Shown in pieces: positions 1-7,661 of a stretch of DNA of 7,661 nt. Position numbers and translations under genes: made by a program. The stretch lies in assembly GCA_003449495.1 (NCBI GenBank), contig DMHJ01000094.1, positions 4,281 to 11,941 on the forward strand. The letters are read 5' to 3'. This DNA is from Clostridiales bacterium UBA8153. GTDB lineage: Bacteria; Bacillota; Sulfobacillia; UBA8153. The notes under the pieces are model-generated. The model had not been told where the DNA came from. It made no database searches and saw only the letters and a program-made list of their open reading frames with translations. Every line of letters starts with the position of its first letter. The stretch's first letter is position 1.

Positions 1-3044
<3,044 letters not shown>

Positions 3045-3052
3045 GGGTTTAG

Positions 3053-3060
3053 ACCCCCCC
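3053..3060 (-). promoter_or_regulatory. Ribosome binding site of rpoC (poly-G Shine-Dalgarno)
   Basis: The minus strand reads GGGGGGGT, ending 8 bases before the TTG start codon of rpoC. GGGGGGT can pair with the anti-Shine-Dalgarno core along seven positions if two G-U wobble pairs are allowed. It is not the canonical AGGAGG used in front of rpoB, and it is a seven-base homopolymer. It supports the TTG at 3044-3042 as the rpoC start. Confidence 0.7.
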
Positions 3061-3071
3061 AGTAAATTTGC

Positions 3072-3548
3072 CTAAGCCAGTGGGTCGTCTTCCTCGTCAT
3101 ACTCGTCGGCCTCGGCCTCTTTGAGCCGGCCCATGTACCTCGAGTCATCAGTTTCGTCTGGCTCCCAGCGGCGACGCCGCTCATCCCTCGCCAGGGCCGA
3201 GCGCTTCTTCCGTTTTCCCAGCTCACGCTGCTCTTCCTCTTCAGTGAGCTCGGCCGGGAGCACTTCCTCTCCTGGCTCTTCGTCGGAATCCTCATCATCC
3301 AGAGGACTCTCAAGGTCATCCTCGTCTGCATCCTCGGGATAGGGTCCGAGTAGCCGCGCCGCGCTTATGGGCCGGGCATCACGCGCTCTGGGACGAAGCG
3401 AGCTCTCCCCTTCTGGGGGTAACGGGGCAGCGGGGCGTGGCAGGTCAGGGACCGCCTCCTCCACTGCCACCAGTTCCTCGACCGCTGCGTCCTCTTCATC
3501 CTCGGCCTCATCGCCAGCAGGCGGCAACATCGCGAGCCTGGCCGGCTG
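3072..3548 (-). other. Acidic low-complexity C-terminal extension of RpoB
   Basis: This part of rpoB encodes about the last 158 residues. By count, about 53 of them are Asp or Glu, with many Ala and Pro. Acidic clusters alternate with Pro/Ala stretches ([10 protein letters not shown]). One strongly basic patch, [18 protein letters not shown], lies at about residues 1255-1272 (3165-3218), and the protein ends [10 protein letters not shown]. The composition suggests a disordered segment rather than a folded domain. Other Firmicutes RpoB proteins also end in a short acidic tail; here it is much longer. The reading frame is continuous with the core, has no repeat unit that would suggest a recent expansion, and ends at a clean TAG. 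No function can be assigned from sequence. Confidence 0.85.
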
Positions 3549-6500
3549 CCTCAGGTGTCGCCGGTCTTCCTGTCCTTCTATGGCCAAATCCAGCTCGCGG
3601 GCCGTTTCCGCCACATCGTCGTCGCTCTCCCGGATCTCGATCTCCCGGGCATCTTCGGTGAGGACCTTGACGTCCATGGCCAGGCTCTGCAGCTCTTTGA
3701 TGAGGACCTTGAACGACTCCGGGACGCCGGGTTCGGGAACATTGTCGCCTTTGACAATGGCTTCGTAGGTCCTGACCCGGCCCACCACATCATCGGACTT
3801 AACCGTTAAAAGCTCCTGTAGGGTGTAGGCCGCACCGTAGGCCTCCAGGGCCCAGACCTCCATTTCGCCAAAACGCTGGCCGCCAAACTGGGCCTTCCCA
3901 CCCAGAGGTTGCTGGGTGACCAGGGAGTACGGTCCCGTGGAGCGGGCGTGAATCTTATCATCGACCAGATGGGCCAGCTTCATCATATAGGCATAGCCCA
4001 CGGTTATCCGGCTATCGAAGGGCAGACCCGACCTGCCGTCAAACAAGACGGACTTGCCATCGGGGGGTAGTTTCGCCTCCGCCAAGAAGTCATCGATATC
4101 TTTCTCGGTAGCACCGTCAAACACCGGGCTGGCCACCCGGCACCCGAGGATCCTGGCGGCCCAACCCAGGTGGCACTCGAGGATCTGTCCCAGGTTCATC
4201 CGGGAAGGCACCCCCAGCGGGTTGAGGACGATCTCCACCGGTATCCCGTCGGGGAGAAACGGCATGTCCTCCTCGGGAAGGATGCGGGCAATGACGCCCT
4301 TGTTCCCGTGCCTTCCAGCCATCTTGTCCCCTTCGGATATCTTTCGCTTCTGGGCGATGTACACTCGTACCAGCTGGTTGACGCCCGGGGCCAGCTCATC
4401 GCCTCTCTCGCGGCTGAACCCCTTCACATCCACTACGATGCCGCTTTCCCCGTGGGGTACCCGCAGGGAAGTATCCCTGACTTCCCGCGCCTTTTCGCCA
4501 AAGATGGCCCGCAATAGCCTTTCCTCGGCCGTCAGCTCGGTTTCTCCCTTAGGGGTGACTTTCCCGACCAAGACGTCCCCGGTCCGGACCTCGGCTCCGA
4601 TCCTGATGATCCCGCGCTCATCCAGGTCCTTGAGTGCGTCCTCACCTACGTTGGGAATGTCCCGGGTGATCTCTTCCGGTCCTAGCTTAGTATCGCGAGC
4701 GGCAGACTCATATTCCTCAATGTGGATGGATGTGAAAACGTCCTCGCGCACCAGGCGCTCGGATATGAGTATGGCGTCCTCGTAGTTGTAGCCTTCCCAG
4801 GGCATGAAAGCCACCAGCACGTTCTTCCCCAAGGCCAATTCACCCCGGGCCGTCGAGGGCCCATCGGCGATGAGATCACCCTCACGGACATCGTCGCCCT
4901 TGACTACCACGGCTCTCTGGTTCATGCAAGTACCCTGGTTGGACCGGGCGAACTTGGTGAGCCGGTACCGGTCTAGCTGGCCGTCGGCCGTCCTGACCAT
5001 CACTTCATCGGCGAGTGCTCTCTCCACCAGGCCGGCCCGCTTGGCAAACACCACTACTCCAGAATCCTGAGCCGCCTTCATCTCAGCACCCGTACCTACC
5101 AGCGGCGATTCCGACTGGAGCAGGGGGACGGCCTGCCGCTGCATGTTGGAACCCATGAGCGCCCGGTTGGCGTCATCGTTCTCAAGAAACGGGATCAGGG
5201 CAGTGGCAATGCTCACCACCTGTTTGGGCGACACGTCCATGAAGTCGACCTGTTCTACCGGGACCTCCTTGATATCGTGCTTGAAGCGGGCCGCTGCCCT
5301 CCGCCGCACGAACCCTCCCCCTTCTTCCAGGGGTTCGTTGGCTTGAGCAATGACGCACTCGTCTTCTTCGTCGGCCGTGAGGTAGACGATATCGTTGGTC
5401 ACTACCTGCCGGGCCTTGTCCACGCGCCGGTAAGGGGTCTCAATGAAGCCATACTCGTTGATCCGGGCGAAAGTGGACAGCCCACCGATCAGCCCGATAT
5501 TGGGACCCTCGGGGGTCTCAATGGGGCACATGCGACCGTAGTGCGAATGGTGCACATCGCGCACCTCAAACCCGGCCCGGTCGCGGCTCAAGCCACCCGG
5601 GCCCAGGGCGCTCAGGCGCCTCTTATGGGTAAGCTCGGCCAGCGGGTTGGTCTGGTCCATGAACTGCGATAGCTGGCTAGAACCGAAGAACTCCTTGACC
5701 GCCGCCACTACCGGCCGGATGTTGATCAGGGCCTGCGGGGTGATGATGTCCACATCCTGGATGGTCATGCGCTCGCGCACAACCCGCTCCATGCGGGCAA
5801 GGCCAAGACGGAACTGGTTCTGCAAAAGTTCCCCCACTGACTTAAGGCGGCGGTTGCCCAGGTGGTCGATGTCGTCGGTCTCACCGACTCCCTTAAACAA
5901 TCCGAAAAGGTAGTTCATGCAAGAGACAAGGTCTTCTCTGATAATGGTCTTGTTCTCGATCTTGTGGGTGTCGTTGGACAGCACGCGGACTACACTGCCA
6001 TCACGCGTCTGCACATCAACCTGGGCCAGTCCGGCCTCGTCCAGACGGATGGCCGTGGCCCTATCGATGAGACTGCCGCGTGCGGCCAGTATTTCGCCGG
6101 TTCCGGGATGAACGATGTCATCAATGGCGTAGTTACCCATAACCCGGCGGCGCAGGGCAAGCTTCTTGTTGAGTTTATACCTTCCCACCGTGGCCAGGTC
6201 GTAGCGTCTGGCGTCAAAGAATAGGCTGTTCAACAAAGTGCGGGCATTGTCCACCATGGGCGGCTCGCCCGGGCGCAGGCGTTTGTATATCTCGATCAGG
6301 GCATCGTCCGTTGACTTGGTGGTGTCTTTATCCAGAGTATTTTTGACCTGGGCGGTATCCCCCATCAGGTCGAGGATTTCCTCATTGGAGCCATACCCGA
6401 GAGCCCTTAACAGCACGGTGGCAGGTAGCTTCCGCGTCCGGTCTACCCGCACGTAGACCACTTCCGCCGGATCGGTCTCAAACTCAAGCCAAGCTCCCCG

Positions 6501-6980
6501 GTTGGGGATGATGGTAGCGGAAAACAGCCGTTGCCCGCTGCTATCAAGCTGCTCGTCGTAGTATGCTCCCGGCGATCGCACCAGCTGGCTGACGACCACC
6601 CGCTCGGCGCCGTTGATGATGAACGTCCCTTTATCCGTCATGAGCGGGAAGTCTCCCATGAACACTTCCTGCTCTTTGACTTCTCCGCTTTCCCGGTTGA
6701 TCAGGCGTGCCTTGACCCTGAGTGGAGCAGCGTAGTTTACATCGCGCTCTTTACATTCCTCCACCTGGTACTTGGGCTCTCCGAGGGTATAGTCTGTGAA
6801 CTCCAAGATTAGCTTGTTGGTGAAATCCTGGATGGGCGAGACCTCGCGAAATATGTCCCGCAGTCCTTCCCTAAGAAACCAGTCGTACGAGTCTTGCTGG
6901 ATGGCGATGAGGTTGGGCATGGGCAAGACTTCGCGGATGCGGGAGAAGCTTACCCGTTCTCCGTCGCGGGGTTGAACCAT
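3072..6980 (-). CDS. rpoB: DNA-directed RNA polymerase subunit beta
   Basis: RpoB pairs with RpoC to form the catalytic cleft and binds the nascent RNA and incoming NTPs. The protein is 1302 residues from ATG 6980. The open frame extends one codon to TTG 6983, but the ATG has the better Shine-Dalgarno spacing (7 bases against 4). Recognisable parts in order: N-terminal protrusion and lobe ([16 protein letters not shown] onward); the rifampicin pocket at residues 432-460 ([12 protein letters not shown], then [10 protein letters not shown]), coordinates 5601-5687; [20 protein letters not shown]; the NTP-side motif [15 protein letters not shown] with K886 and K894; and the clamp-anchoring C-terminal region ([18 protein letters not shown], then [12 protein letters not shown]). 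D442, H452 and S457, equivalent to E. coli D516, H526 and S531, are all wild type, which predicts rifampicin sensitivity. There is no large proteobacterial-type insertion. The core ends near residue 1140 and is followed by an acidic tail of about 158 residues that makes the protein longer than typical Firmicutes RpoB (about 1140-1200, from memory). Confidence 0.99.
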   Translation of the reverse strand: MVQPRDGERVSFSRIREVLPMPNLIAIQQDSYDWFLREGLRDIFREVSPIQDFTNKLILEFTDYTLGEPKYQVEECKERDVNYAAPLRVKARLINRESGEVKEQEVFMGDFPLMTDKGTFIINGAERVVVSQLVRSPGAYYDEQLDSSGQRLFSATIIPNRGAWLEFETDPAEVVYVRVDRTRKLPATVLLRALGYGSNEEILDLMGDTAQVKNTLDKDTTKSTDDALIEIYKRLRPGEPPMVDNARTLLNSLFFDARRYDLATVGRYKLNKKLALRRRVMGNYAIDDIVHPGTGEILAARGSLIDRATAIRLDEAGLAQVDVQTRDGSVVRVLSNDTHKIENKTIIREDLVSCMNYLFGLFKGVGETDDIDHLGNRRLKSVGELLQNQFRLGLARMERVVRERMTIQDVDIITPQALINIRPVVAAVKEFFGSSQLSQFMDQTNPLAELTHKRRLSALGPGGLSRDRAGFEVRDVHHSHYGRMCPIETPEGPNIGLIGGLSTFARINEYGFIETPYRRVDKARQVVTNDIVYLTADEEDECVIAQANEPLEEGGGFVRRRAAARFKHDIKEVPVEQVDFMDVSPKQVVSIATALIPFLENDDANRALMGSNMQRQAVPLLQSESPLVGTGAEMKAAQDSGVVVFAKRAGLVERALADEVMVRTADGQLDRYRLTKFARSNQGTCMNQRAVVVKGDDVREGDLIADGPSTARGELALGKNVLVAFMPWEGYNYEDAILISERLVREDVFTSIHIEEYESAARDTKLGPEEITRDIPNVGEDALKDLDERGIIRIGAEVRTGDVLVGKVTPKGETELTAEERLLRAIFGEKAREVRDTSLRVPHGESGIVVDVKGFSRERGDELAPGVNQLVRVYIAQKRKISEGDKMAGRHGNKGVIARILPEEDMPFLPDGIPVEIVLNPLGVPSRMNLGQILECHLGWAARILGCRVASPVFDGATEKDIDDFLAEAKLPPDGKSVLFDGRSGLPFDSRITVGYAYMMKLAHLVDDKIHARSTGPYSLVTQQPLGGKAQFGGQRFGEMEVWALEAYGAAYTLQELLTVKSDDVVGRVRTYEAIVKGDNVPEPGVPESFKVLIKELQSLAMDVKVLTEDAREIEIRESDDDVAETARELDLAIEGQEDRRHLRQPARLAMLPPAGDEAEDEEDAAVEELVAVEEAVPDLPRPAAPLPPEGESSLRPRARDARPISAARLLGPYPEDADEDDLESPLDDEDSDEEPGEEVLPAELTEEEEQRELGKRKKRSALARDERRRRWEPDETDDSRYMGRLKEAEADEYDEEDDPLA

Positions 6981-6987
6981 CAACGCT

Positions 6988-6995
6988 CCTCCTTA
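6988..6995 (-). promoter_or_regulatory. Ribosome binding site of rpoB
   Basis: The minus strand reads TAAGGAGG, a full match to the anti-Shine-Dalgarno sequence of 16S rRNA. Seven bases separate it from the ATG at 6980 and only four from the in-frame TTG at 6983, so the ATG is the better start. It implies strong translation initiation. Confidence 0.9.
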
Positions 6996-7020
6996 AAGAT
7001 AAGTGCTGGTCTCAGAGCGT

Positions 7021-7037
7021 TTCCAACTATGCCTCGC
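7021..7037 (-). repeat. Leader direct repeat, copy 2
   Basis: The minus strand reads GCGAGGCATAGTTGGAA, matching copy 1 apart from two extra bases in the gap. The copies start 73 bases apart and flank the terminator-like hairpin. The function is unknown. Confidence 0.6.
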
Positions 7038-7051
7038 AGACAGGGGGCAGG

Positions 7052-7078
7052 AAAAACAACAAATCCGGCGGCAGCCGG
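7052..7078 (-). terminator. Intrinsic-terminator-like hairpin (possible attenuator) in the rpoB leader
   Basis: On the minus strand CCGGC (7078-7074), loop TGCC and GCCGG (7069-7065) form a perfect five-pair GC stem. It is followed by ATTTGTTG and then five T residues (7056-7052). A GC hairpin followed by a U-rich run is the form of an intrinsic terminator or strong pause site. It lies downstream of both candidate promoters and about 70 bases before rpoB, where it could set the fraction of transcripts that reach rpoBC. The short stem and the interrupted T run suggest partial rather than full termination. Confidence 0.5.
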
Positions 7079-7080
7079 TC
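7068..7080 (-). repeat. 13-base inverted repeat, arm A (overlaps attenuator stem)
   Basis: The minus strand reads GACCGGCTGCCGC, the exact reverse complement of the 13 bases at 7249-7237. It contains the whole 5-prime arm and loop of the terminator-like hairpin and the first bases of its 3-prime arm. Pairing with the distant copy would therefore be mutually exclusive with the local hairpin. Confidence 0.8.
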
Positions 7081-7095
7081 CCCGGGTCGCTCGCA

Positions 7096-7110
7096 TTCCA
7101 GATGCCTCGC
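7096..7110 (-). repeat. Leader direct repeat, copy 1
   Basis: The minus strand reads GCGAGGCATCTGGAA. It shares the nine-base word GCGAGGCAT, followed after a short gap by TGGAA, with copy 2 at 7037-7021. It lies upstream of the terminator-like hairpin. Confidence 0.6.
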
Positions 7111-7146
7111 TTTTCCAGCTGACCAGCTTGCCCCGATTCCCCTAGA

Positions 7147-7175
7147 ATCATACCGTAGGCACACAAACCACGCAA
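7147..7175 (-). promoter_or_regulatory. Candidate sigma-A promoter P2 for rpoBC
   Basis: The minus strand has TTGCGT (7175-7170), a 17-base spacer, then TATGAT (7152-7147). The -10 box matches the consensus at 5 of 6 positions; the -35 box matches only at TTG. It lies 46 bases downstream of P1 in the same orientation and would start near 7140, giving a leader of about 160 bases. It is weaker than P1 and could be a chance match. Confidence 0.4.
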
Positions 7176-7192
7176 CCCGATGGCAATGAGCA

Positions 7193-7221
7193 ATAGTATC
7201 ACAGCCCTCTGGGCCAGTCAA
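7193..7221 (-). promoter_or_regulatory. Candidate sigma-A promoter P1 for rpoBC
   Basis: The minus strand has TTGACT (7221-7216), a 17-base spacer, then TACTAT (7198-7193). The -35 box matches the consensus TTGACA at 5 of 6 positions and the -10 box matches TATAAT at 4 of 6, including the critical second A and last T. TGA directly before the -10 box supplies an extended -10 (TGn). Transcription would begin near 7186 and give a leader of about 206 bases before the rpoB ATG. The orientation is correct for driving rpoB and rpoC independently of genes further upstream. Confidence 0.7.
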
Positions 7222-7236
7222 TAGCCATTTCAGCCT

Positions 7237-7249
7237 GACCGGCTGCCGC
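7237..7249 (-). repeat. 13-base inverted repeat, arm B (upstream of P1)
   Basis: The minus strand reads GCGGCAGCCGGTC, the exact reverse complement of arm A at 7080-7068, with 156 bases between the arms. It ends 15 bases before the -35 box of P1, so it would be absent from transcripts starting at P1 or P2 and present only in RNA that reads in from further upstream. Confidence 0.8.
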
Positions 7250-7329
7250 ATGCCCCGGCGTTTGAACCGGGTACTTGACAACAGCCGTCTGCTCTTTCTT
7301 CCGTGGGTGTGCATGGGGAAACTGGCCAG

Positions 7330-7349
7330 CCCAGCACGGTCCTGCCGGG
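7330..7349 (-). repeat. Second GC hairpin upstream of the promoters
   Basis: The minus strand reads CCCGGCA, loop GGACCG, then TGCTGGG: seven pairs including one G-U wobble. It shares the word CCCGGCAG with the hairpin at 7399-7384. No T run follows. It could be a structural element of a read-through transcript or chance in GC-rich DNA. Confidence 0.35.
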
Positions 7350-7383
7350 TTCGTTCATTAGCTACTACACCAAAATGGTCCCG

Positions 7384-7399
7384 CCCGGCGACTGCCGGG
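7384..7399 (-). repeat. Perfect GC hairpin upstream of the promoters
   Basis: The minus strand reads CCCGGC, loop AGTC, then GCCGGG: six perfect GC pairs. No T run follows on either strand, so it does not look like a terminator. It could matter only in RNA reading in from upstream. Confidence 0.4.
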
Positions 7400-7502
7400 A
7401 TGGCACGGCAAGAATGCCAGCTCAGAACCACCGGTAGGCCGTCTTGTAGTCAATCCCTGGTGGCTCTGTCTAAATCGATAGGTTCTCGGACATATTCTAC
7501 CC

Positions 7503-7530
7503 CGAAAAAATGGCGTCGACGTATTTTTCG
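7503..7530. repeat. A/T-armed imperfect dyad around a CGTCGACG palindrome
   Basis: The plus strand has CGAAAAAAT (7503-7511), the palindrome CGTCGACG (7514-7521), and ATTTTTCG (7523-7530). The outer arms are complementary apart from one extra A. The A-run/core/T-run shape resembles a bidirectional terminator or a protein-binding operator. The core leaves almost no stable stem with a normal loop, so an RNA terminator is not well supported. Confidence 0.4.
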
Positions 7531-7661
7531 TGCCCGGTGGTGGCGCCCCGGCAGCATGACGGTCTACTTGGAGTTATGTCCTGTCACGTCCTTGCTTTGC
7601 CAATCAGTTCATACCCCTCGCTCCACTCATCTTCTCTGCCATGTAGAGTCTTCCTGTGGCA

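Larger units (their letters stand above)
6984..7661. other. Long non-coding region upstream of rpoB
   Basis: About 680 bases without a convincing gene on either strand. In many bacteria rplL (or a methyltransferase gene) lies just upstream of rpoB; no end of an L7/L12 gene is recognisable here in any minus-strand frame. A 134-codon minus-strand frame (7431-7027) has no recognisable family features, is rich in Arg, Cys and Trp, overlaps both promoter candidates and the attenuator, and is judged non-coding. A minus-strand frame open from the right edge to a TGA at 7586-7584 (25 codons, ending IGKART) might be the tail of an upstream gene but is too short to assign. Within the region I can support promoters, a terminator-like hairpin and several repeats, listed separately. 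Confidence 0.7.

Noticed and set aside
4054..4785. 243-codon plus-strand open frame opposite rpoB
   Set aside because: It is fully antisense to a highly conserved part of rpoB. Its Ser/Thr/Arg-rich product resembles no family and is explained by the codon bias of GC-rich rpoB.
7272..7277. Plus-strand TTGACA as a promoter towards the right
   Set aside because: There is no acceptable -10 box at 16-18 bases spacing and no gene on that strand.
7246..7318. tRNA-like segment on the minus strand, with a T-arm-like CCCGG-TTCAAACG-CCGGG and ends CCCCATGC/GCATGCGG that nearly pair
   Set aside because: The T loop would have eight bases instead of seven, the acceptor stem has a mismatch, and no D arm or proper anticodon arm can be drawn. 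Taken as coincidence in GC-rich sequence.
7027..7431. 134-codon minus-strand open frame upstream of rpoB
   Set aside because: No recognisable motif, odd composition, and it overlaps two promoter candidates and the terminator-like hairpin. Better explained as non-coding leader and spacer.
7584..7661. 25-codon minus-strand frame open from the right edge to TGA
   Set aside because: Too short to identify, and other frames are also briefly open. It does not resemble the end of L7/L12. Kept only as a remark.

Overview
The window carries the genes for the two largest subunits of bacterial RNA polymerase, both on the minus strand. They are a complete rpoB (beta subunit, 3072-6980) and, downstream of it, the first 1014 codons of rpoC (beta-prime subunit, 1-3044), which runs off the left edge. 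The protein sequences resemble Bacillus/Clostridia-type (Firmicutes) enzymes. RpoC begins MLDVN from a TTG codon, both its zinc sites are intact, and there is no sign of the large lineage-specific insertions of proteobacterial subunits. The fairly GC-rich coding sequence and the Arg/Glu-rich proteins would suit a GC-rich, perhaps thermophilic, anaerobic clostridium of the Moorella/Desulfotomaculum kind. That placement is an inference and is not proved by the window.

Layout, read in the direction of transcription (right to left): 7661-6981 is a stretch of about 680 bases with no convincing gene. It holds two tandem sigma-A-type promoter candidates (7221-7193 and 7175-7147), a GC hairpin followed by a T-rich run that looks like an attenuator (7078-7052), several repeats, and a strong Shine-Dalgarno sequence (6995-6988). 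rpoB follows, then a 27-base gap with a poly-G ribosome binding site, then rpoC. The short gap indicates one transcript and coupled, near-stoichiometric synthesis of beta and beta-prime, which together form the active-site cleft of the enzyme.

The genes themselves are ordinary housekeeping genes, and I see no novel defence, mobile or biosynthetic system. Points worth a second look are: the unusually long, highly acidic C-terminal tail of RpoB (about 158 residues, about one third Asp/Glu); the architecture of the rpoB leader, including an exact 13-base inverted repeat that links a site upstream of the first promoter to the attenuator hairpin; and the in-frame arrangement of the rpoB stop codon and the rpoC start. 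The long plus-strand open frames opposite rpoB and rpoC are shadows of the real genes.
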